From Isoetes taiwanensis (taxonomy: Eukaryota > Streptophyta > Lycopodiopsida > Isoetales > Isoetaceae): a stretch of DNA of 64,000 bases. The position numbers were made by a program, and so were the translations under genes. The stretch spans positions 1,552,001-1,616,000 of the forward strand of contig JAJEKV010000016.1 in NCBI GenBank assembly GCA_021234155.1. Reading direction: 5' to 3'. Shown here in pieces: positions 36,441 through 46,750 of this stretch. Each line of letters begins with the position of its first letter. The first letter of the stretch is position 1. The notes below the pieces were generated by a model, which saw nothing but the letters and a program-made list of their open reading frames with translations, was not told the DNA's origin and did no database searches.

Positions 36441-39400
36441 AAAGCATGACTCATGTTGCTGAAAATTTTACATTCATTAATGTAGCAGAATTAGCAACAA
36501 AATATGATCTAAATGTTGTGTTTAGGATTGTGTTGGAGCTACGAAGCTCATGAGGTATAGCTATAGACATTGTAGATGATAGAAGCATAAGCCACCACCT
36601 GTTTCACAATCTACGATGTGATGTGATGTGACGGTGAAGAATCTAAATACTACAAAAACATACACCTATCATACACCTATTATACGTAAGTTTTGTGCCA
36701 TGAATCTAAGGCATCACTTCTTATTTGTTCTGCTGCGAAACTGGAACCTCATCTACAATTAACAAGAGCAATGGCCAACTAGGAAAGTTACATCTATCTG
36801 ATTATCTGCCTCTCTTATGTCAGTGTTTGATACCGATGCCTATAGTAAGGGCAGCTAGAAGCAAATCTTGATTATATAGGTTTTCTAAGCTGTTAAATTG
36901 AGCACATCATTCAGGCTCTTGATCATCATGTTATTAATAATCTAATATATGGAAAAATGATTGTCTTTATTGTTCCATAATAGTTTGTTGGGAAGAACTC
37001 TTTTGTTGGGAAGAACTCTTTGAGACATACAAAAACCATGAACCAAAGTGAGGCTTCAATTCTATTTCATCAGCTGAAAAAGGTAAGATATAAAAGATTC
37101 CCTAAAACCATCTGAATAAATCCACCATCATACTCGCTTGTACAGTGACACTGCAAACTTGCAAACTGCTCAGCCCTTTGCTTGTGCAGATTTCATATGA
37201 TCTACAAGTCCCTAAGAAGTTGGCATGAGCTTTTTGCTAGATAGAGCAAAATCTTTCTATTCTACAATGTGGAGCGATAATAAGAAACAAGATGTCAACT
37301 TCCAGAAAATGTGAACTGATCCTATATGCAAGTGTTTGGTAAATCTTCCTATCCATTATGCATTGCATCCATGGCATTAACATTCTGCCCACTGCAGTTC
37401 AACAAGAACAACCCAACATGCAAATCCAGCACCCAAAATGTGCAAAGTTACATCCCTTGTTAGGAATAATTCTAGTCAAGTCAAATTGCTTGGAAATAAA
37501 TGCATATAACATGGTTTCATTTATAACATGGTTTCATTTATTGGGAGGAATCCTGACAATTCAAAGTGTTTGTTTCCAATTTGGTTGATAAGTAGTCTAA
37601 TATAGTGGGAAGTGCATTGGGTTGGAGCAGTAGTTTGCAGGGCCAGCCCCCGTTACTTGAAGAAATGTGCACACTTTAGGATATGGTTTCTCATATGCAA
37701 AGTAGCCATTACCTATCTAATGTTTAGATAGATGCACTCATAAACTTCGTATTTAGATTATTTGAGGAATCTGTTATTTCCCATTTTGCATTATTATCAG
37801 AGGATCCTGTGCATCCAGCAGACCGTATAGCACTGCATAAGATGCAGAACTGGAAATGAGATTGCAGTGGCATAGATCCATATGTGGACTGGATTTCTGA
37901 AATTGCCAAAGTATACATGAGGAATTGGTCTATGATGGAAATAGGGCATAGAGTGCAATGTATTGAGTGCAGATTAAGAGATATAGGGAACATAGATGCA
38001 ATCCTGAATTTATCTCATCAGTACTCTCAAAGTGTTCTTCCACCATTTCTTTGTACTTTAGTGATTAACAGTGTTTAACAGACCAATATTTTAACAAGCC
38101 CAAGCTGCAAATGGTGTATATTTTTAGAAAATGGACCAAACAGATCCCTGTGAGCTATGGTGGTAACATTAAGATCACAAGATGGCTGTAAAATTTCTTT
38201 TGGATGCATACGTGGCTGTTGCATCAAGCCTGAGAATGTCAAAATGTATGAGAAGGCAGATTATTCAATTGCTCTGGCTAAGACTTATGTGCATAAGAGA
38301 AAATACTAATGTACCTTAGCCTTATGGCTATTCTAGATGTCTCCAAGCTATCTTTACCATAACTATATCAGATCACTCTGAGCCAACTGTAATTTTTCCT
38401 GCATATGTCCATTTCCTTAACAAATGGCCCATTCCTGGCCAAAGAACACAATGCCTTGAAAACTGTGAATGATATCATGATAACTAAATTTAGTAAGTAT
38501 ACTCCACTCCAATTTATATTTAATGCATCTAACGGGAGTGGGGAATGACCAACTGTTTTGATAGCTAATCACTATAATTTCTACTCTGGTTTGGTAGCTA
38601 GCCACTATAATTTCTAGAACTTATGTACTCTGGTCAGATCTAATTGCCACTTTTGAAAGCCTATTGTTTCAATAACATGCAAGCAGTCACAAGCAATAGA
38701 TTGTTCGTGGTGTCGGAACTTAATATAGAAATTGGGACGGGTGATAATAAGTTTAGCTTAACTATACCTTGAGTGTAGTGTAGTACAACAATCTAAAGAA
38801 ATATGTAGTAGCAACATGTATGCAGGGAAACAAAGCATAGCGAATAATCTAAGTACAAAGTTTATGAGTGCATCTAGAGATAATGGCTACTTTGCATATG
38901 AGAAGCCATATCCTAAAGAGTGCAGATTTTTCAATTAACCTTTTTTAATTTTGCCCTAGCTCCGCAGACTACTTATTTGCAGCTGCTCCAACCTATGCAC
39001 TTCCCACTATAATAAAAGATGAATTTCAAGCATTAGACTGCTTACTAACCAGATTGGAGTACACAAGCTTAGCTTTCAACTAACCTATATGCATATTGAC
39101 ATAATACTGTTGAAGATCTGGTTAATGCAGTCTTCATCTTCAAATGAAACTGATTTAAAAAACCCAATCCCAGATAGAGCGTCTCTTTATCGTCACAGTG
39201 TCACTTTTGTCATATCTGCAGCTCTAACTCATAGATAGACAGGGATGCCTGCTTCCGACATCCTTCCCTCGCTTATAGTCTAAAAAGAATTAAAAAGATT
39301 TTGATGCAAGTAAGAGGCATTGTAACAGATAACTATGTAGCATACAGACCAGGAAAATCAAATAGGCAAAACTTACAGAGCAAGAAAATGTAGCAACCAC

Positions 39401-39480
39401 CATTGCATCAACTAAGAGCTACAATATATTGAATCCTGCACCAATGAAGTATTGTAACCCATATAACGTGTCATTGGTGC
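36441..39480. other. Intergenic, nothing recognised
   Basis: AT-rich. Short direct duplications only (TTTGTTGGGAAGAACTCTT near 36985, ATAACATGGTTTCATTTAT near 37505). Confidence 0.4.
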
Positions 39481-39497
39481 CTCTGTATACTGATTCA

Positions 39498-39605
39498 TTC
39501 CTCCCTCTAGGTCCAAACATTTGCATGTAAATCATAGGACTCTAAATTATAACCCCTCTAGGTCCAAACATTTGCATGTAAATCATAGGACTCTAAATTA
39601 TATAT
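39498..39605. repeat. Two-copy tandem repeat, about 50 bp
   Basis: CCTCTAGGTCCAAACATTTG through ATAGGACTCTAAATTATA occurs twice in a row, about 200 bp downstream of the Ifi-6-16-like gene (39505 and 39557). Confidence 0.85.
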
Positions 39606-39659
39606 CAAGAAAGATCCTATATATCAGGATGGATAGCATACATCAGGAAAGATTGTAGT

Positions 39660-40147
39660 TTAGAGAGCATACGCGATCGCAGCAGCGGCAGCGCCAAGTA
39701 TGGTCTGGCCAGCAACGCCAATTCCGGCGGCACCTATGCTCTGGAGCGTAGCACAGAGACTTCCGGCCGCTACTGTTCCGCCATAGCTGCTCATAAGTGC
39801 GGCAGCTGAAGATCCGGCAACGATCCCCCCTGACCCAAATCCTATTGCGGTAACGGCGGCTGGAATTACAAGGGGCGCTGCCACAAATGCACATGAGCCT
39901 ACTACCGCCATAGCTCCTACTTTCTTCACTCTGCTAGAAGTGAAGAAACTTGTGAAGCCTTTTGACGGAGCTCTTACATACCAAATTTCATCTTTCTCCT
40001 CTTTGCCCTCTCCTTTTGACTCATCTTTGTCCTCTTCGACATATCCATTCGAGAGTAGCGGTTCCTACCCGCATTAAAATACTCCCAGCTCCGGCAGAGC
40101 TTGATCTTTGGCGTTCCTGATTTCACCGATTCCACAAGCTCCTCCAT
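39660..40147 (-). CDS. Ifi-6-16 / ISG12-like small membrane protein, one frameshift
   Basis: The minus-strand start at 40147 gives MEELVESVKSG and about 27 codons. A 1-bp frame change near 40065 leads to an acidic linker (GYVEEDKDESK), then FTSFFTSSRV, then a glycine/alanine-rich hydrophobic domain: FVAAPLVIPAAV, GFGSGGIVAGSSAAALMSS, GGTVAAGSLCATLQSIGAAG, with stop at 39660-39662. The A-G-S-x-A-A-x-x-M-S and G-S-x-x-A-x-L-Q-S-x-G-A-A-G patterns define the Ifi-6-16/ISG12 family, small membrane proteins best known from animals (mitochondria, ER) and present in some plants and fungi. Role here unknown. The frame change could be a real mutation, a short intron or a sequence error. An internal start at 39929 would avoid it and keep the whole conserved domain. 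Confidence 0.75.
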
Positions 40148-40360
40148 GGCTAAACTAGTTGTCTGATCTGATTTCCAGCCGACTCTTTTAAGATCTATGC
40201 ATCCTAGCGAAAGGTTTCTTTACACGTGTAAAGGGGAACTAAAAGCTTGTCAAATACATGAAGCGCACTATATGGAAAATGCAGCAGTCACATCCCATCA
40301 CCACCGTCTTCTGTCTTCTGCATACCAATTATTGATTTTAGGTCCCAAGAATATTGACAC

Positions 40361-40628
40361 CTTGGTTCGGGAAATACAGGTTTAAGCCCATGTGTCCGAT
40401 TACATTCTGAAATTAACATGTAGGCAAAATATTAGGTTTAAGCCCATGTGTCCGATTACATTCTGAAATTAACATGTAGGCAAAATATTAGCAGGAAAAT
40501 TTCACACTACAATTAGGAGTTTTTCTTGGTTTTTCCGGCAATTTTGAAGAATAGCTTTGTAGCTTGCCGGACAGGTTCACAACTATAGGAAACTTGATGC
40601 TTTAGGCTAAAAAGTTTCCCGAACCAAG
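40361..40628. mobile_element. 268-bp TIR MITE with 8-bp target duplication
   Basis: Perfect 14-bp terminal inverted repeats CTTGGTTCGGGAAA (40361-40374) and TTTCCCGAACCAAG (40615-40628) are flanked by identical ATTGACAC at 40353-40360 and 40629-40636. Eight-bp duplications point to a hAT-type transposase in trans. It holds a 55-bp tandem duplication at 40379-40489 and no gene. Confidence 0.92.
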
Positions 40629-40636
40629 ATTGACAC

Positions 40637-42126
40637 CTGATGCTTTCACGTGCAAAGTATTTCCATCATCTTATTAGGGCCCATCTCCATTAGGCTCTTT
40701 TTGGGGCGTTCATGTGCCACATGGCAATTCCGGCTGCATTATTTCCCATTCCTATTAGTTTTAGAGGAACTGAATTAGGAGGACATGCAGGATCCGACAA
40801 AATTTTCAGATGCTCCTTCACTCCATCTGAAAAACTGAAGTCGCCCTGGAGTTTGTTGTTTTTCCCAAGCTTTTTGTCTTGTAGCCAGTTTCCGCCATAG
40901 ATTTCTGTCTTGTAGCGAGTTTAATCATCATGATTTTGTTTCTTGCTCCACTTCGAGAGAGAGCTCGGAATACCTATTTTCAATGAAAATGGTCTTGATT
41001 TGGAGGCCTGCGCTTTGCTTACGTGACAAAACCCAGAAACTGGATTTTTCTGTAATGAGGATCCGCCCTTATCTCTTAAACCCAGGTCCTTGCAAGTTAT
41101 ACTAATCCAACCGTCCCTGGCCGTTGGATTCAAGGGTGGTTATATCCCAGAACTTCCCGAATATTTTTTTTTTTTAGAATATCCTATGAATTATTGACAA
41201 TAATCCTTCGAATATTTTTTTGTAGAGAAGATTCCACCGTAGTCTGTCTTCTCTGTTGCTCTGTTCCGAGAAAAATCTTCCGCTTTGCCATGCCTTTGTT
41301 AATAAGCATCAAATTGGTGGTAATAAAGCATGGATTTAGAGACGGAACATGAAGACCCATCTCAGGTACAATGTTTTGTGCCAATAATTGTGGTTTTTGC
41401 AAGAAAAATCCTTTAATTTTTGTGTTACGGAGCTTGGGAGGAATAGGAATAGGACATAAATTGCAGTGCTAAAGATTTTTGGGCTTGTGGGCAGTGAAAT
41501 TTTGAGATGGGCAGAAATTTGGCTGCACCCAGATGTGCCTTTGGATGGAAATATTGTTTTTCTTGGCCATACCTTTGCTCTGCTCTGCCATACCTTGGCT
41601 ACCTTTAAGCATCAAATCCGGCGCTGCTCTGGCATAGCTTTTTTAATAGCTTTCCATGGCTTTTTTCATAGCTTTGCTTAGCAGCGAACAACATAAAATC
41701 CGATGGCTCTTGCCTTGTTCTTGTTTCAAAACATGAAACTATGAAGGCAAAAACAAGGCTCATGCCCTTTTGAGAGATGCTTCGGAATGGAACTACAGAA
41801 TCAGAAATCTGTGCAGCGATGGCATGGCTTGAGCTTGTATGCAACGAATTTTCTCTTTTATTGTTAGATGACTCTGCAGCACAGAAAAACTTGCAGCCCA
41901 ACAAAACCTGAAGCTAGAAACAGAGGTGAATCAGGTAAGGTATCAGATATCATCAAATCAGGTAGCATAACTTGCTCGGACCTAGGTTTAAGGGAGGCCA
42001 ACCCTCCCCTCCCGGCCTCGAGGGTTATTTGCCATAAGCCCCTCAAGGGGAGGATAGCCTCCCCATAACTGATGCTCGATATCCCTGGAACTTGCTGATT
42101 TTACCTCTAACACGATTGCAAATTAA
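40637..42126. other. Intergenic left of the methylase element
   Basis: No gene supported. 41085-41145 contains an AATCCAACCGTCCCTGGCCG motif of the kind often seen at plant repeats, but no boundaries are visible. Confidence 0.35.
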
Positions 42127-43204
42127 ACGGGAGTGTTGCAGCACTCCCGTTTCAAAGATTCCCTTGAAAAAAACAGCCTGATCTAGAAAATGACACTTTT
42201 TCCTTCTAATTGAGAATTCCAATAGGCTTAATTTTTTTTTACCTCTTTTTTGGCCCCCTAGTGTAAAATAACTTGGAATTTGCCAAAACCAACACTTGAA
42301 AAGGGAAGAATTTAGACATGCTTTTGTATTCTCAAAAAGTACTATCTTGAAAACACCAGAATGTAGTGAATAAAATAATTATTATATAATGAAGAGTGTT
42401 TCAATGATACAATTTGTAACATCACATGGTGGTCAGTATTAATGTTTTTTGGAAAAGACAGACTAAAGGTCCAAATCGAAGTCTTCATCATGCTTTTTGC
42501 TTGATTCTGCTGTGCCAGATTCTACAGTCTGATCCTTTTCTTGTGCCTTACCATTGTCTACTTTTGCAGTGTCTTCAGGAATGGTAGCTAGTGCCACTTC
42601 TTTCAGCTCTACGCAAAAGTAGCTTCATCCTCTAAAGTGCTAGTGAATGGAGGTCGTATCTCGGAAAGAGGTCAGCTTGGCAAAATCGGATGAGGATTTG
42701 GCCCCTAACTCTTGGTGCTCATCCGGTAGGGTAGGCAAGGTCGCCGGCCTCATCTTGATGAATTGTACTTCTTTATCAATGTCCCTTTGCTACACAATTC
42801 CGGCCCTTCCTAAGTGCACAAGCTATTGTTGTACCGAGCCAGAGAAGGCATCAGCACCCAATCTCCGGGCGTGAAAACATGTCTAGGAGATGGTTGATTA
42901 GCTTTGAGGCTTCGGTAGTGATTAACAATTCTACCTTGTGCACTAGGGTCCTGTAGCTTTTGAAGCACAATACTGGAAATTCCAACACATTTAAAAAAAT
43001 TCGCATGTGCATTGTTAAAATGCTCCATGGTGCGTTTTCCATCGAAACTCCAGTAAGCAACATGGAGGTATTCAACCTTACTCAGCAATCTCGGCCCGCC
43101 GCCATGGTAGTTTATATTTGTTTTGTACACCAGAGAAATTAGAGTGGTGTCACTAACGAAAACAGAACAAGAAACAAACAAAGAGAACAAGTCAAAGGCA
43201 ATTA

Positions 43205-43263
43205 TATTCTGGAATAGAAAACTAAAACAAAAAGAAGAAACAAGCCCAACGTATTCCAGAATA
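43205..43263. repeat. Palindromic sites in methylase intron
   Basis: TATTCTGGAATA at 43205-43216 and TATTCCAGAATA at 43252-43263. They lie within the minus-strand intron whose donor GTGAGT is at about 43276; the second sits about a dozen bases after that donor. Confidence 0.8.
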
Positions 43264-43993
43264 AAGTACTCACCAAACCAAATTCTCATAACCGCCTTTG
43301 CACGGGGATCGAAGTGAGTTTTAAACGTGGACTCCACAAGGCCGATTGCATGCTCGAGTGAAACACGACAAGACGCCGGTGCTTGGCGTTGTGACTTGTT
43401 TGATGCCGCCGACGAAAAGCGTTAAACTACGAAAAATTTAAAAAGGTCGGTCGTCAGAACGGCCGCCCTTTAGTTTAAAGCCATAAGGAAGGTCCGCGAA
43501 TCACCGGCAGGAAATCTTGTGGCTTTACCGTCCCAACCAAATTAGTGCAGTCCCCGTGAATGATGGAAAACAAATTATTTTGGTCAAATAAATTAAACTT
43601 TTCATAATCAGAAGGCTCCACATCTAGAGTTCTCCTCTCTGCCAGTGTTCTTTCTTCTCGTGCCAGTCTGACGAGGTGCATGAAACCTTCTGGCAGGTCC
43701 TTATTTTTCTTCTTGTTCGCGCAAACAAAGGGGAGATTGAGACGTAGACAAGTAAAGTATGACGTGTTTAGTCACGCACCCATCCTTCAAAATTTGTGCG
43801 CATCAAGCATACGCTCGTCGGATGTAGCTATGGGATAAAGCTCCTTGCACCTCTCCCACGTCTCCACGTTGAGTTGCTCCATCAGACATGTCTGGCAGGT
43901 GATAACATTTTTTTGGCTAGAAAGAAAAACACAACCTTTTTAGCAGTTGAAAAGAGAAAACGCGAAGTAAACTATCTTCCTGCCACCTAAAGT

Positions 43994-44223
43994 TATTCTA
44001 GAATACAAGCGCTGTAATCAATATTTTTCTTGTTGCAGAAGTGTATTCCAGAATACACTTTAACTGCAAAGAAGAAGCGAAAGTGTATTCTGGAATACAC
44101 TTCTACAACGCAACAAGTTAGAGTGTGTATTCCAGAATACGTTTTCGCTGACTCAAAGGAGTAAAAGTGTATTCTGGAATACACTTTTACACTACAAGAA
44201 GAGAGAACGTGTATTCTGGAATA
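43994..44223. repeat. Cluster of six GTGTATTC-GAATACAC palindromes in an intron
   Basis: Cores at 43994-44005, 44044-44055, 44085-44096, 44128-44139, 44170-44181 and 44212-44223, spaced about 41-50 bp. Centres are CTAG, CCAG or CTGG. The largest, 44161-44190, has perfect 14-nt arms GTAAAAGTGTATTC around a 2-bp centre. All lie between methylase-gene exons, none in coding sequence. A single further core is at 44606-44617 in the next intron. Confidence 0.9.
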
Positions 44224-46070
44224 CACTTTCGTTCCATCGAGGGTGCGAAAGCATTTCCAGGAGCACTAGATTGCTGTTATCTGGACAGAATTCTACAAGT
44301 GAAAAGGCAGCAATGATTGTATGCTTACTTGTGCAACTCCTTCGACATTTCTTCGAGTGTGAACTCCTTGTCCACCACCTTTTGCAGAAGCTGTTCTACT
44401 AATTTCGTGGTCGCTGAACCCCGTGATCTCCCTCCAGACAGTGATGGTCATTTCTTTCTTTGGGACGTCGCTGCCTTTCTTCTTCTCCGACACCTTTCCC
44501 TTACTTTTTAGCTCACCGCGCTCAAACATATTAAATATTTCGTTCTGAAGCTCCCAGATCTGCAAACAAATTAAAAAACTTAGAAGCTAGTTGCACACTA
44601 AATCTTATTCTGGAATACGCTTGTAACCTTACCCGGCCATCCCTGAACGCTAGCTGAAACCAATTGTCATGACCAATGAGTGATGCCCGTTTGTTCGCCT
44701 CGTCGTATTTAAGGCAACACTCAATGGCACAAGCTTCTTTAAGTTCAAGGGAGTACTGTGGCTTTTTGAGATCCTCTCCATACTTTTCCTTGAAGATAGC
44801 ATATTCTCTGTGCATGAATCTGATTTTGTCGACAAAGCTCATTTTTAACTTGTACTTTCGTTGTCGGCGTTGGAGTGTTGGCAACGATTTTGGCTTCCTC
44901 GTTGGTCAAAACCAGTGAGAGAAAGCCATTGAGAATGACAAGTACCTAGGATTCTTTTTCCTTGTATAATTGCCTCCTTGCCTTAAAGCCGTGGTTCCCA
45001 CCCAAAACATAATGCGATATGTGTAATCGCATTTTCTCTATCGTTACTCTGCGGGGAGTTGTGCATCGCTCTCTATCAACAAGAACAACAATTGGAGCTA
45101 CATGTGCATTGGGATTGCTCGGATTCTGTCCTTGAGGTTCCTTAGATGGTTCGCATATATCTTTCGAACTGCGGCAGTGGTCGTTCTCCGCTTCATTTTT
45201 GGGGAAGCTTCATAGTCTGTGGACAGGCAAATAAATGACACCTTGCACAAATTTGTGCAGGTTTATCTCTTCCATTTTCTCTGCTGTTTTATCAACTTTT
45301 TTTTCTTTGATGGCAACGCCAGGTGCTTTGCCTTTCCCCTTCTTCTTCTTGTGTGCATCCTCAGGAGCATCTTCTGTTTCAATGATAGCCGTTTTTCTTT
45401 TCTTAGGCTCTTTAGCAGCTACGGTTTGCCTCTGCTTCTTTGCTGGTGGTGGAGGTGGCTGCTCTTCCGAACCTGATGAACTCACGGATGGGCTCGCAGA
45501 CCGTGATGGACTTCCTGATAAATTCCCTCGATCTTCCTCTTCCCCTTGTTCTGACTCGCTGTAGGGGAAGTCCTCGCTCGTTGTGCTTCGAACGTAATTA
45601 ATGATGGCAGAGAGCGACCTCTTGTTCACGTAGTAAGAAACATACTTATAAAGAGGATGTGGATTTACCTTCACAAGTCTAAGGTAGGATTCATCAACAT
45701 GAATAAAGCCTTGAGATGTCTGAAAAGACAATCTCCCTCCCTTACCGGTCCGCCTTGACTACCTCACTCACGGACGGGGATGGTGCCCATGCGGAGACAA
45801 ATTCCCCGCCATCGTACCTTTTGGTTCGAGGTCCGGCTGGACATGTAGAAAAGTCAGGGTGTTGTACTTTCCAGAAGTACCCCTTGTAAAAAACCATTGA
45901 GTTTGGAAGTTTTCGTAAATAGCAGGCGCATCCGACTCCTCAACCCTTCTTTGTGGGTGCGGTTTCTGTACGATTTTAAGAGGCTTCTTCGTTGTTTTTC
46001 TTCTTGCCCGCCATGTTCAGGCAAATTGTGTGTAAACACGACCTTGTTAGAAAAAACAGTGGCAAAGAAC

Positions 46071-46627
46071 TATTCCAGAATACAAAATGGCTTACAAAAA
46101 GGGAAAAAAGAGGGCAAAAAGAGGACAAAAATGTCAAAAAAGCACTGCAATCTTGACAAAAAAAGTGGTCTAAACAAGCTAAAAATGCAGCAAGAACGCC
46201 TAAATTAACTAAAAAACGCAAGGAAAAGTAACCCCTAAAACCTAAAAACACGAAAGTGTATTCCGGAATACACTTTCGCCTTCGAGTGGAGGCGAAGTGT
46301 ATTCCGGAATACACTTTCGCCTCCGGAATACACTTTCGCCTTCGAGTGAAGGCGAAAGTGTATTCCGGAATAAGAAACAGACATGCAAATGATTGTACGT
46401 TGTACTTTCTCACTGACCTGTCCATGGTTTCTCTATGTGAATCGGAATACAGTCTCTGAATATAATAATCGAAGGCGCTGGCGCTGGCGACTTGAGCTCA
46501 AGGACTGGAATACGCAACTGAAGGCGCCGAAATTTCCTTTTAAAGGTATCATTTTCGTCTTGCTCTTTTTCTATGTGATCCGGAATACGTTCAGCTTTAC
46601 TATCCTACTCTTGTGTATTCCAGAATA
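46071..46627. repeat. Palindromes between the divergent genes
   Basis: Cores at 46071-46082, 46259-46270, 46300-46311 and 46616-46627, with half-sites near 46322, 46362, 46507 and 46578. 46251-46278 is a perfect 28-bp palindrome with arm CGAAAGTGTATTCC. 46322-46369 folds into a hairpin with 22-nt arms (TCCGGAATACACTTTCGCC...) and a GAGT loop. This is the space between the methylase start and the DUF7869-type gene, so a bidirectional promoter or binding-site array is plausible. Confidence 0.88.
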
Positions 46628-46750
46628 GCTTTTATTTTGACTTTCACTTGATTAGTACTGGAACTTCTACTTGTACTACGTATTAGGTATAGGGAATAAG
46701 AAAAAGCCGCAGACATGTAAAGTTTCTCAAATCTCTTTACTATTTTGCAG

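Larger units (their letters stand above)
42463..46014 (-). pseudogene. DNA amino-methyltransferase-like multi-exon gene, frameshifted
   Basis: Minus-strand gene from ATG at 46014 (MAGKKKNNEEA) to a stop at 42463 after an acidic tail (HDEDFDLDL). Pieces in order: N-terminal region 46014-45210 with VFYKGYFWKVQHPDF and an S/E/K-rich linker; 45190-44960; 44884-44630 ending at a GT donor; 44570-44300 with KEFTLEEMSKEL; 43893-43790 with TCLMEQLNVETWERC; 43720-43455 with LPEGFMHLVRLAR, IIHGDCTNLV and motif IV DLPYGFKLKGG (43480-43494 after a 1-bp shift); 43400-43277; 43150-42740 with YWSFDGKRTMEHFNN, INHLLDMFSRPGDW, motif I DAFSGSGTT (about 42827-42852) and DIDK. Motif IV before motif I is the beta-class order of N4-cytosine/N6-adenine DNA methylases. 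Several single-base frameshifts disable it. Substrate base and target are unknown. Confidence 0.75.

Noticed and set aside
42810-43337. 175-codon minus frame as one continuous protein
   Set aside because: Its hydrophobic middle is an intron (GTGAGT donor, CGTTAG acceptor) and its end is out of frame with methylase motif I.
43994-44223. Palindrome cluster as heat-shock elements
   Set aside because: TTCNNGAA fits, but the long symmetrical arms and intronic placement are not typical of heat-shock promoters, and single dyads lack the third repeat.
43994-44223. CRISPR-like array
   Set aside because: Repeats are palindromic with short uneven spacers, in intron sequence of a eukaryotic gene, with no cas genes.
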